Of a DNA stretch of 62,978 bases, positions 28,598 through 36,530 are shown piece after piece. Origin of the DNA: an uncultured Lewinella sp. (lineage in GTDB: Bacteria > Bacteroidota > Bacteroidia > Chitinophagales > Saprospiraceae). Numbering within the stretch: position 1 is the stretch's first letter; every line of letters starts with the position of its first letter. Made by a program: the position numbers and the translations under genes. Under the pieces are notes generated by a model that did no database searches, had not been told where the DNA came from, and saw only the letters and a list, made by a program, of their open reading frames with translations. The stretch is taken from contig CAJXPD010000017.1 of NCBI GenBank assembly GCA_913057785.1, positions 1 to 62,978 on the forward strand. Reading direction: 5' to 3'.

Positions 28598-29314
28598 TTA
28601 TTTTCGTTCCTTAATGTTTAGTTCGGCAAGCAATAGCCAGAATAGCGTTAAACTAGCAAAGTAGATGACATCTTTACTATCTAGAACACCCCTTACAATG
28701 GAATCGTAATGTCTGGAAAGGCTCAGCGTCGTGAACAACTCGGCCATAAACCCGCTGCTACCTGACCCCATAATGTCGAATAGGAGTTGAAAGAAGATGG
28801 AAATAAATAGAGCCAATAAGAAGGCCACAATCTGGTTGTTGGTAATACTACTAGCAAATAAGCCAATGCTGATGTAGGCTGCACTCATTAGCAATAATCC
28901 GAAATAGCCTGAAATAATGGCCCCATGATCTACATCTCCTAGCTGAGAAACCGTAATGTAGTAGGGGAGGGTGAATAAAAGCGCCAGCCCAACCATAGCC
29001 AAACAGGAAAGGAATTTGCCAATTATGATTTGCCGTTCTGAGACAGCTTTAGTAAGTAGCAACTCTATAGTGCCTGTCTTCTTTTCTTCTGCTAATTGAC
29101 GCATCGTAATAGCAGGAATGAAGAAAAATAGCGTCCATCTTGCTACGCCGAAGAAGGCGGCCAGATCCGCTTGCTTTCGCATAAATATGTCAGAACCATA
29201 GAGCCAGGTAAAAAAACCGGTGAATCCTAGAAAAGCAACAATTATTATGTAGGCAATCAAGGAGTCAAAATAAGAACCAACCTCGCGTTTGGCTATTACA
29301 CTTATTGGACCCAT
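28598..29314 (-). CDS. gldF: ABC transporter permease GldF
   Basis: A 238-aa protein with six membrane helices and the ABC-2 permease pattern: an N-terminal MGPISVIAKREVGSYFDSLI, followed by PAITMRQLAEEKKTGTIELLLT, the conserved coupling region of NatB/GldF-type permeases. It forms the membrane pore with GldG and is driven by GldA. The gene lies 70 bp after gldA and 14 bp before gldG. Confidence 0.92.
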   Translation of the reverse strand: MGPISVIAKREVGSYFDSLIAYIIIVAFLGFTGFFTWLYGSDIFMRKQADLAAFFGVARWTLFFFIPAITMRQLAEEKKTGTIELLLTKAVSERQIIIGKFLSCLAMVGLALLFTLPYYITVSQLGDVDHGAIISGYFGLLLMSAAYISIGLFASSITNNQIVAFLLALFISIFFQLLFDIMGSGSSGFMAELFTTLSLSRHYDSIVRGVLDSKDVIYFASLTLFWLLLAELNIKERK

Positions 29315-29384
29315 GCTTGGATATTTTTTGAGATTTAGTGTTTGATGTTAGTTGAATGGAAAATTCATCTTCCGCTTAGCAGAT

Positions 29385-30308
29385 CTAATTCATGGTTAGA
29401 TCACGGAAAATATCCTCCAATTTGGTTTCAAACGGAATGGATTCGCTCAGCAACCATTTGTTCTTTACGCATAGATCAAAAATTGCTCGATTGGAACTTA
29501 GATCACTTACGCTCTGCACTTCAAAACGATTCTCGGCTGCATCTAGAATATCCACCATGCTTACGGTAGAGAGTCCTTGTAGCTGCTGATAGATAGTGTT
29601 CGTATCGCCATCTTCGATCTTTACTTGCAGTACTTGTTGGCCTTGAGCCTGCTTCCGCAATAGTTCAGGCGAACCATCCGCCACGATCTTCCCTTTGTTG
29701 ATAATGAGGATTCTATCACAAGTCGCCTCTACCTCAGGTAGGATATGGGTACTGAGTATTACCGTCTTGGCCTTACCCAGTCTTTTGATTAATTCTCGAA
29801 TCTCTACGATCTGGTTTGGATCCAGGCCCGTCGTAGGTTCGTCAAGGATCAAAACCTCAGGATCGTGGATCATAGCTTGAGCCAAGCCGACACGTTGACG
29901 ATAACCTTTGGACAGCTCTCGGATAAACTTATGTTTTTCCTGATCTAATCCACACTGCCTGACCATTTCTCGGATCCGGGAAGGTATAGTGGATTTATCC
30001 ATGCCTTGTAGGGCAGCACAGAATTCAAGATAATCCAGGACTGGCATGTCTAAATAGAGTGGATTGTGTTCTGGCAAGTATCCAATATGACGTTTGAGAT
30101 TACCAGCTTTCACCGATTCTCCACCAATTAAAACATCACCTTGTTCAATTTCTAGATAATTGGTGATCATCTTCATGGTGGTGGTTTTCCCGGCACCATT
30201 TGGACCGAGAAACCCGAGGATCTCTCCGGGTTTTACTTCAAAGGAAATATTGTCTACCGCCTTTTGCAGACCATAGCTTTTGCTTAGCTGTTGAATCTTA
30301 ATATCCAT
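29385..30308 (-). CDS. gldA: ABC transporter ATP-binding protein GldA
   Basis: A 307-aa ATPase with Walker A GPNGAGKTTT (about 35-44), signature LSKGYRQRVGLAQ, Walker B VLILDEPTTGLD and the switch histidine in ILSTHILPE. The C-terminal 90 residues form the DUF4162-type regulatory domain seen in GldA/NatA. I start at ATG 30308; a TTG two codons earlier is possible. First gene of gldA-gldF-gldG, read from a well-formed promoter. Unlike Flavobacterium, where gldA is separate, the three genes are together here, as in several Bacteroidota. Confidence 0.92.
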   Translation of the reverse strand: MDIKIQQLSKSYGLQKAVDNISFEVKPGEILGFLGPNGAGKTTTMKMITNYLEIEQGDVLIGGESVKAGNLKRHIGYLPEHNPLYLDMPVLDYLEFCAALQGMDKSTIPSRIREMVRQCGLDQEKHKFIRELSKGYRQRVGLAQAMIHDPEVLILDEPTTGLDPNQIVEIRELIKRLGKAKTVILSTHILPEVEATCDRILIINKGKIVADGSPELLRKQAQGQQVLQVKIEDGDTNTIYQQLQGLSTVSMVDILDAAENRFEVQSVSDLSSNRAIFDLCVKNKWLLSESIPFETKLEDIFRDLTMN

Positions 30309-30354
30309 GTTCAATATCGTTTGAAGGCTTGTCCACCTTAATAATTGGCGATCG

Positions 30355-30386
30355 CAAAAATAAGAAAATCAAGAAAAAAATGTCAA
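30355..30386 (-). promoter_or_regulatory. Bacteroidota-type promoter for gldA-gldF-gldG
   Basis: On the minus strand TTG (30386-30384, within TTGACA) and TATTTTTG (30362-30355) are separated by 21 bp, fitting the TTG/TAnnTTTG promoter of Bacteroidota. Predicted transcription start near 30350, giving a leader of about 40 nt before the gldA ATG. Confidence 0.6.
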
Positions 30387-30412
30387 GTGGGTAGTTGGGG
30401 ATTACGTGGAGC

Positions 30413-30443
30413 TTGGTCAGAGCCAGCAAAAAAATTATTTTTA
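30413..30443 (+). promoter_or_regulatory. Probable promoter of the MORN-repeat lipoprotein
   Basis: TTG (30413-30415), a 20-bp spacer and TATTTTTA (30436-30443), one base off TAnnTTTG, lie 22 bp upstream of the ATG at 30466. It is back to back with the gldA promoter, with about 25 bp between the two -33 boxes. Confidence 0.45.
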
Positions 30444-30465
30444 CCCAAAAGGACAAACGCCAAAT

Positions 30466-31140
30466 ATGAAAAAGACCATATTCTTTCCTGTAGCATTTGG
30501 ATTCATCATGCTTCTTTCACAAGCCTGTGGAGAAACCTCAACTCCTGCGGCTTCTGATGCAGGTACAGCCGAATTGCAGGCCACAGAAACCAATTCCACG
30601 GCAAGCAGTGAAACCGAAGGCTTTTTCACGGAAGAAGTGCCAGGCACGGAACTAACTAGAGTGTTCAGAGAAGATAAGGATGGGAATATCGTAGAAGATG
30701 GCTTTCTTAAGAATGGAATCAAGCAAGGCCCTTGGCTGACTTATGAACGCGTCTTTATCTATCCCAAATCTCTAACCCATTACGAAAATGGGATCGTCAA
30801 TGGCATTTACATGGAGTTTACGACTTCAGGGCAAGTGGCACTACAGGCAGTCTATCGCAATAATCAATTGAATGGGCCTTGGTCTCGATACAAAGGGGGG
30901 AGAATGGAAGCTTCAGCCTATTATAAGGATGGAGAGCTGCACGGTGTCTACAAGGAATTCATGCCCTTGTTTGGAAGGCTACAAAAGGAAATTCACTATA
31001 AGAACGGCCAGCAAGATGGCTTGTACCGCTACTATGACGATGAAGGCAGAATCACCATGGAGTACATGTATGAGAAAGGGGAGAAGGTGAGCGGTGGCAT
31101 AGTTGACCCACCGCGAGAGCCTGAAACCACGGAAGAGTAG
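30466..31140 (+). CDS. MORN-repeat-variant lipoprotein
   Basis: A 224-aa protein. The lipoprotein signal ends at LLSQAC (Cys21), followed by a Thr/Ser/Ala-rich linker (22-55). Residues about 65-210 consist of MORN-variant repeats with the core pattern YxNGxxxGxW/Y, for example KNGIKQGPWLTYE, ENGIVNGIYMEF, RNNQLNGPWSRY and KNGQQDGLYRYY. Such proteins are outer-membrane lipoproteins of unknown function, sometimes labelled toxin-antitoxin YwqK family. I choose ATG 30466 since it starts the lipoprotein signal; the frame is open 60 bp earlier. Confidence 0.8.
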   Translation: MKKTIFFPVAFGFIMLLSQACGETSTPAASDAGTAELQATETNSTASSETEGFFTEEVPGTELTRVFREDKDGNIVEDGFLKNGIKQGPWLTYERVFIYPKSLTHYENGIVNGIYMEFTTSGQVALQAVYRNNQLNGPWSRYKGGRMEASAYYKDGELHGVYKEFMPLFGRLQKEIHYKNGQQDGLYRYYDDEGRITMEYMYEKGEKVSGGIVDPPREPETTEE

Positions 31141-31152
31141 GAGGGACCCGCT

Positions 31153-31869
31153 CTATTCCTTATTGGTCTCCTTTTCCTGAGCCAGTTTCATTTTTCGGGC
31201 GATCTTTTGATCATTATTGCTTTCGTATATCGTGTATTGTTCATACTTGGTTAGATCTCGTTCTGCCCAAATATCTTTTCCGATATTACATAGAACAATC
31301 AATTCCTGGTACAACTTGTTGCCTTGCTCCACTCTTCGTTCCACAGCAATATCACGATCAGCGACCTTGTCTTGCTGGATATTTAAAGCCCGTTCGAAGT
31401 TTTGTGCTGCTTCAGTGATCCGTCGTAGTACATTTTCATTCACTCCTACATCGGCTAAGAAGTCAATCTGCTGCCGGGCTACTCGGGTTACACGCCGCCC
31501 ACAAAAGACTAGCTGAGCGTCAGTCATATCCCCAAGTTTAGCAGTCCCAAATTTTCGATACCTGCCAGTTCGATTATTATACTTCATGGCCACTCTAGTC
31601 ATCAAGCTTCTAATTGCTGTCTTTAATTTCTCAGCGGCCTCGTACTTCTTATCCGTTGTGATCATCTGATCTCCCACCAATTCATCATCATCTGGCAAGT
31701 TTCGAAACTTGTCACACAGGCTATTGAACCCTTTTAAACGCTCAAGATCATATCCATACTTCTTGAACTCTTCGATATCTCGATGGGCAAAGCGAATCCG
31801 GTCCATACATTGTACATATAGATCAGCATCGGGAAAATTATACTGTCGATGAGAAGCTTGCTTTTTCAT
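31153..31869 (-). CDS. Helical hypothetical protein, 238 aa
   Basis: A soluble, strongly charged, all-helical protein with no signal peptide, membrane segment or catalytic motif that I recognise. It begins MKKQASHRQYNFPDADLYVQ and ends in a Lys/Glu-rich helix. The gene is convergent with the MORN lipoprotein (12-bp gap) and is followed upstream by a long gene-free region. Size and composition resemble the 225-aa orphan near 46.3 kb (both helical, about 230 aa), but I see no clear sequence identity. Confidence 0.6.
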   Translation of the reverse strand: MKKQASHRQYNFPDADLYVQCMDRIRFAHRDIEEFKKYGYDLERLKGFNSLCDKFRNLPDDDELVGDQMITTDKKYEAAEKLKTAIRSLMTRVAMKYNNRTGRYRKFGTAKLGDMTDAQLVFCGRRVTRVARQQIDFLADVGVNENVLRRITEAAQNFERALNIQQDKVADRDIAVERRVEQGNKLYQELIVLCNIGKDIWAERDLTKYEQYTIYESNNDQKIARKMKLAQEKETNKE

Positions 31870-32190
31870 TTTATCAAAATTGGTCCCTACAAATATGCAT
31901 TACAATCTGTATAAAAACAAATAATACACTTGCAAAAACAAATAGGTTTTAGTTTGCTGCTATTTTTACTCATTTGAAATTTTCTCTCTAATAAATCCAA
32001 TTGAAAAACAAAATCAGCTACTACAGAAGCGGAGAGAATGATCAATCTGGATGTTTTTCTGCTAAGTTTAGGAGTTCGAATACTTGTACTCAGCCTGAGG
32101 TTTTCTAACCGTTTACTTACGCTAGGGTATCCCTGAGCACCTTTTCCATACCGCAAAAAAATTGAGAAAAAAAAAGGCAATAATCTGTCT
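31870..32190. other. Gene-free AT-rich spacer
   Basis: This stretch upstream of the 238-aa protein gene has no convincing reading frame; a 97-codon minus-strand frame across it has atypical composition (Phe, Cys and Ser runs) and is best left out. It contains a small inverted repeat CTCAG-C-CTGAG at 32089-32099. It probably holds the promoter of the minus-strand gene. Confidence 0.4.
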
Positions 32191-32198
32191 TATATTTG

Positions 32199-32333
32199 AA
32201 ATCGTAAGACGACAAATAAATTCTTTTTAAATACGAAACTTCATAATCCTACAAACTAGTCAGATCCTAATCTCATGAACATGTAATACGAAACTGAAAT
32301 GGAAAGGCCGGTCAAATGACCGGCTTTTTTTTT
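32199..32333 (+). ncRNA. Candidate small RNA ending in an intrinsic terminator
   Basis: A strong plus-strand terminator (stem GCCGGTCA/TGACCGGC at 32307-32324, then nine T) lies where no plus-strand gene exists: the genes on either side are both on the minus strand. Upstream at 32191-32198 is TATATTTG, a perfect match to TAnnTTTG, although no TTG sits at the usual -33 distance. A transcript of about 130 nt is predicted. It has no open frame longer than a few codons. It contains an 11-nt repeat AATACGAAACT (32231 and 32286 regions). Not recognised as 6S, SRP, tmRNA or RNase P RNA. Confidence 0.45.
32307..32333 (+). terminator. Intrinsic terminator without a plus-strand gene
   Basis: Perfect 8-bp GC-rich stem with a two-base loop followed by TTTTTTTTT on the plus strand. 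On the minus strand the stem is followed by a poor T tract, so service to the downstream-ending sulfatase gene is less likely though not excluded. Confidence 0.8.
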
Positions 32334-32368
32334 GCCTATAACCAAGCATCGCTAGACTTCAAAATTAT

Positions 32369-34018
32369 TTATTGTTCAAGTTCCTCTCTAGCATAGGGAG
32401 GCTGCTCGAATGGGCTTGGAGATTGCAGACGTGGATCTCCCGTCAAACCTAACTCCGACAACAGCTGTTTCCTCAATTCTTCTCTAACTTCTTGGTAAGC
32501 TGAATCTTGTGCTAGATTGTTTACCTGATACGGATCTTTTGTCACGGAATACAATTCTTCGGCAGGACGCTTTCCAAAGGCAAATTGATAGTAGGGACTT
32601 ATTTGCTTCTCCTTACGATGTGCGACCAGCCAAGCCTTGGTCGGACTGGCGTCGTAATCTCCAAAAGCAGCAAAGGTGTTATTGGTCAGTTCGTCCATAT
32701 CAACAACATAGTTATCATCTACATCCATTGGATCACCCATCGGGTAGCGATCGGGTTCGAAATTGATAATATACAGCCAGTCTTGGGTGCGCAATGCCCG
32801 TTGTGGATAGGGCAAGTAATCGGCTCTAGCCTTACGGACATGACGTTCACGACCAGTAATGACAAAATTGCGATCTGTTTCGACTAATCCAGTTTTATTT
32901 GAGGTTAGTATGGGGAGCAAGCTTTTTCCGGTCATTACAGTAGGTGGAACCAATTCTGCAGCTTCTAAGAAGGTCGGTGCTAGATCTGGCAAGCTCACCA
33001 GGTCGTCGATCACTCGATCTCCAGGAATTTTCGAAGGCCACCTTACCACGAGAGGCACCTGTGTACCCGCATCATAGAGATTGCATTTTCCGTTGGAAAA
33101 GCCAGGAAATCCATGATCCCCACTGATGACAATTAAGGTGTTATCGAGTTCCCCTCGCTGTTCGAGCTCCTTTAGCAGGATGCCAAGTCCAGCATCAAAA
33201 GCCATGACCTCTCCCAGATAATCTGCGAAATCAACTCGAACGGTATCTACATCTGGAAGGAAAGATGGCATATTGCCTTTCAGTTGATCTGGATCAATGC
33301 CCCACATTTTTTCGCCTGATCCATATATCCACTTACGGTGTGTATTAGTCGGCCCCCACCAATAGCAAAAGGGGGCATTGTTTTCATTTGCATCCAAAAA
33401 CAGACGGAAATTTTCCAAAACCTCTTGATGTAACTTACCCTTCGCACCCTCAAGAGTCAAGCCCTCTTCCGTCATGTAACGATCTACGTTTTGGCTATAG
33501 GCATTGAAGTTCCCATTTTTTTGAAAGCGATTTTTTACGCCACCATACCCCGCATCTCTGGGCGTGCCCGGCGTCCATACCTTGTAGGTATAACCGATGT
33601 GATAGCCGCTTTCTTCCAATAGTAAGGGGAAGGTGGGTATTGCATCATCCCAAATCGCCCCCTGTAAGATTGCTCCGAGGCCGGTGCGGTAGAAATGTTG
33701 TCCGGAAAGTAGGGAACTGCGACAGGGTGTGCAAGACGGAGCATTGACAAAAGCCTGAGTAAAGAGGACACCTTCATTGGCCAAGCGATCAACATTGGGC
33801 GTCCGAAGGACTCCATGGATGGCGTCGGCACCCTCCAATTGACTATAACAACTGGCATATTTTCCCCAATCATCTGCAAAGGCGAAAAGAATATTAGGTC
33901 GCTTGACCTCTTCTTCATCCGAAGACGTTTTACAAGACGAGAGAGAGAAAAGGACTAATACTAGGATGCTGAATACCGGCCAGATGGAGCCCTGGGCTTG
34001 TCGATTAGATGGTTTCAT
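32369..34018 (-). CDS. Type I sulfatase lipoprotein
   Basis: A 549-aa lipoprotein (lipobox SLSSC, Cys29). The sulfatase fold begins RPNILFAFADDWGKYASC, giving the first metal-binding Asp residues, and the activation motif C-T-P-C-R covers Cys96 to Arg100; the first Cys becomes formylglycine. Later motifs include VISGDHGFPGF. It hydrolyses sulfate esters, probably on a sulfated glycan. A formylglycine-generating enzyme must be encoded elsewhere. No SusC/SusD pair or other sulfatase is nearby. Monocistronic. Confidence 0.93.
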   Translation of the reverse strand: MKPSNRQAQGSIWPVFSILVLVLFSLSSCKTSSDEEEVKRPNILFAFADDWGKYASCYSQLEGADAIHGVLRTPNVDRLANEGVLFTQAFVNAPSCTPCRSSLLSGQHFYRTGLGAILQGAIWDDAIPTFPLLLEESGYHIGYTYKVWTPGTPRDAGYGGVKNRFQKNGNFNAYSQNVDRYMTEEGLTLEGAKGKLHQEVLENFRLFLDANENNAPFCYWWGPTNTHRKWIYGSGEKMWGIDPDQLKGNMPSFLPDVDTVRVDFADYLGEVMAFDAGLGILLKELEQRGELDNTLIVISGDHGFPGFSNGKCNLYDAGTQVPLVVRWPSKIPGDRVIDDLVSLPDLAPTFLEAAELVPPTVMTGKSLLPILTSNKTGLVETDRNFVITGRERHVRKARADYLPYPQRALRTQDWLYIINFEPDRYPMGDPMDVDDNYVVDMDELTNNTFAAFGDYDASPTKAWLVAHRKEKQISPYYQFAFGKRPAEELYSVTKDPYQVNNLAQDSAYQEVREELRKQLLSELGLTGDPRLQSPSPFEQPPYAREELEQ

Positions 34019-34364
34019 TTTGTTATTTCGTCTTAGTGATAGAACTAAGTTAAATGTACCAAATATTCAATAGACCACTGTCCGGACCTAGCTGGCAAAT
34101 CCTAAGCAATGGGAACTAAATTAAAATAAGTGTGGTTTTATTTTTAAATTAATGGCGCTACAAAAAAGCTCTTCTGATCCACGCGCGCTTTTCCTGAAAG
34201 ATTGAGAATACTAAGAAATTGGGTTTTCAAGAGTAACATTCTTGAAGGGCCTGTAATATAGTAATAGAGGCCTTGGAGTTCTTGCCCCACCAACCTTCCT
34301 TGGAGTATACCAGGCAAGTATACCAAATGGCCTTACACTAATCCAAAAGAAACACAGGACGACC
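34019..34364. promoter_or_regulatory. Divergent spacer with a direct repeat before the Dyp peroxidase
   Basis: This 346-bp gene-free region separates the sulfatase from the Dyp peroxidase. Near the peroxidase, AGTATACCA occurs twice (34304-34312 and 34317-34325), 13 bp apart and about 40 bp upstream of the ATG. The spacing of just over one helical turn would suit a transcription factor. A small inverted repeat TCAAGA/TCTTGA lies near 34230. No exact TAnnTTTG box was found. Confidence 0.35.
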
Positions 34365-35783
34365 ATGTCAGAATCACAAACAATCATTGCGGAGAATGAA
34401 GCATTTCTCCAACAACACGGACGCGATCTACAGGCAAATATTTTTATTTCTAGACGAAAGACTTTCGTCGAAATATTGTTCTTGCATTTGGATGCTGATG
34501 GTGATCGTTCAACCCTCAATACGACACTTTCTAAACTAGCTGAGAATAGTGAAACAGCTACCGGCATCCATCTGACTTCCTATCAGAACCAGCTAGATAT
34601 TCAAACACCTAGTCAGCATCAGCGTAGTCTTTTCTGCAACCTTTTTCTTACCAGCAAGGGCCTGACCAAGATCCATCAGAAGGATGATCGTTGGTTTCCC
34701 ATATTGGATCACCTTCGAGGAAATCGTCAAGACCTGGACGGTAATCTGCCGCACCTAGAGCTCAAGTTTACAGCCGATAAAAGTATCGATGCGGTTATGA
34801 TTTTAGGACATAATAGCAAGGATGCTTTGCCAAGAATGAGACGATCTTTTGAAAGGGAAATCTTTCCGAGGATTGGCGTAGAGCTTCTTTTTACGGAGGA
34901 AGCCCAAGTATACCGAAATAAGCTGATGGGTGGTAACCGGGGAAGAGGTTTAGTGGTAGAGCACTTTGGCTATGCCGATGGTGCAAGCAACCCTTGTATT
35001 ACGGCCAGGGAGTTCGGGAAATTTGGAGTAGATGGAAAAACAATGAATGAATGGAATCCAGTGTCCTCCTACAAAGAGTTTGTGGTTTCAGAGCCTGCTG
35101 TAGCGGGCCAAGAAACCTTTGGTAGCTATCTCGTTCTAAGGAAAATGAGTCAGGACGTGCGGCAATTTAATGAAGTGCTGAAAGATATTGCGGATAAGAT
35201 AAATCAAGCCCGGTCGAATGATGATCCCAAGGTTACCCCACAAGAAGTAGGCGCCTTGGCTTTTGGTCGACGCCGCAACGGAACTTCTACAGAACGAGAG
35301 CCTGCTTATGATGACAAGGGGTTAAATGATTTCCATTATCCGGAAATCAGTAAATGTCCATTTTTTGCACATGCTCGAAAGATGAACGCGCGAGAGGTTG
35401 AAGCTTGGCCGGGACTGCCTAGGATGTATCAGAACCCTAATCCAATTATTCGACGAGGAATCACCTATGGAAAGCGCAGATTGCGATATGGGAGTTTAGA
35501 TACTACCGTTCAACCCAATGGTGATGTGGGACTATTCTTTCTGTCCTTCCAAAATGACATCGGTCGCTATCAAAAGATCTTGCAGCAGAGCTGGACTAAT
35601 GACTTGGACCCTATTTTAGGGCATCTAGATAATCCTCAGAAGACTCTGCAGCACAACATCCCTGGATTGAACGAGCCTTATGAAGGCTTTGGGAAGTTTG
35701 TTGAATTACTGGGAGGACTCAATTTGTACGCACCTAGTCTTAGCTTCTTTAGAAATTTATCAACACCAACACCAGTTATATAA
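34365..35783 (+). CDS. Dyp-type heme peroxidase
   Basis: A 472-aa cytosolic protein. The family motif GxxDG is present as G202-Y-A-D205-G206; Asp205 is the distal acid. The heme-ligand histidine lies in PFFAHARKMN (His336) with a typical follow-up of MNAREVEAWPGLPRM. SYLVLRKMSQDV marks the strand carrying the distal Arg region. Dyp peroxidases use H2O2 to oxidise dyes, phenols or porphyrins. No signal peptide, no encapsulin gene and no encapsulin cargo tail were seen. The next gene starts 10 bp later, so the pair is probably an operon. Confidence 0.9.
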   Translation: MSESQTIIAENEAFLQQHGRDLQANIFISRRKTFVEILFLHLDADGDRSTLNTTLSKLAENSETATGIHLTSYQNQLDIQTPSQHQRSLFCNLFLTSKGLTKIHQKDDRWFPILDHLRGNRQDLDGNLPHLELKFTADKSIDAVMILGHNSKDALPRMRRSFEREIFPRIGVELLFTEEAQVYRNKLMGGNRGRGLVVEHFGYADGASNPCITAREFGKFGVDGKTMNEWNPVSSYKEFVVSEPAVAGQETFGSYLVLRKMSQDVRQFNEVLKDIADKINQARSNDDPKVTPQEVGALAFGRRRNGTSTEREPAYDDKGLNDFHYPEISKCPFFAHARKMNAREVEAWPGLPRMYQNPNPIIRRGITYGKRRLRYGSLDTTVQPNGDVGLFFLSFQNDIGRYQKILQQSWTNDLDPILGHLDNPQKTLQHNIPGLNEPYEGFGKFVELLGGLNLYAPSLSFFRNLSTPTPVI

Positions 35784-35793
35784 AAACAGCAGT

Positions 35794-36456
35794 ATGGATC
35801 CAATCTTAAGAAACATCCCCATTTTTGGGCCTGACCGCTACTCCTTTATGGATGTCGTCAAGCTTTACAACGACATGAAAGTAGGGTATGACGGGGCGAT
35901 TTTACAATACGGTAAGGTAGGTTATAAAGTCTTTCTCCCAGAAAATGATCGAGGAAATGTTCCTATTCGACACCAATTACGGGTCGAAGAAATTTCCGAT
36001 GAATTTGGCCTTGGTGAAGCAGAAAATACCGCTATCGGCTTCGAGTTTGAGCTTCCGTTAAGAAAAGGCTTCAAAACTAACATATTTGTGGAGCTGTTGC
36101 CATGGGACTATTCTCGCCAGAGACTTGCTCATACTGAACTTAAGAATGTTTACTACAATTCGCAGGATGATCATTCAGATCACAACTTTTTTGTGGATGA
36201 AGAAAAAGAAGATTATGTCTACTTCAGCGTGGTGATCAATAAGGAAACTGACGGTGATTTGACCGCTAGTGACACCTTCCTGCAAAACAAAATATTAGAT
36301 CAAATTAAAGACCGGTCGAAGGTTACCAACCGACTATTTATCTTAAGAGTAAAGCAGATCGTCTGGGATGCTCAACACCAACTTGAAGATATCGTAAGTA
36401 AATTTGACTGCCGTCATGATAGTATTATCATTGAGGTAGACCCCAACAATGAATAA
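35794..36456 (+). CDS. Unrecognised protein paired with Dyp peroxidase, 220 aa
   Basis: A soluble acidic protein without signal peptide or membrane segment. It begins MDPILRNIPIFGPDRYSFMD; the middle is beta-rich (GFEFELPLRKGF) with a His/Asp-rich patch NSQDDHSDHNFF, and the end is helical followed by an acidic tail. I recognise no family. The start at 35794 avoids a 104-base overlap with the peroxidase gene and lies 10 bp after its stop, so translation coupling is likely. It could bind metal or serve as partner or substrate-binding protein for the peroxidase; this is inference from position. Confidence 0.65.
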   Translation: MDPILRNIPIFGPDRYSFMDVVKLYNDMKVGYDGAILQYGKVGYKVFLPENDRGNVPIRHQLRVEEISDEFGLGEAENTAIGFEFELPLRKGFKTNIFVELLPWDYSRQRLAHTELKNVYYNSQDDHSDHNFFVDEEKEDYVYFSVVINKETDGDLTASDTFLQNKILDQIKDRSKVTNRLFILRVKQIVWDAQHQLEDIVSKFDCRHDSIIIEVDPNNE

Positions 36457-36530
36457 GGCGGATAGAATAGGTGCTAAGCTGGGAGGATTATCAGTTAGTG
36501 TGTAACTTAGTACCAACCAGCTTAAAACCT

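Noticed and set aside
31887..32180. 97-codon minus-strand frame in the long spacer
   Set aside because: Composition is unlike the neighbours (runs of Phe, Cys, Ser), there is no family likeness, and the region is AT-rich intergenic DNA.
35680..35793. Upstream start for the 220-aa protein overlapping the Dyp gene
   Set aside because: It would overlap the peroxidase coding sequence by over 100 bases and adds a His/Gln-rich stretch that is an out-of-frame reading of that gene.
34365..36456. Encapsulin nanocompartment with Dyp cargo
   Set aside because: The downstream protein does not resemble the HK97-fold encapsulin and the peroxidase C-terminus lacks a typical cargo peptide.
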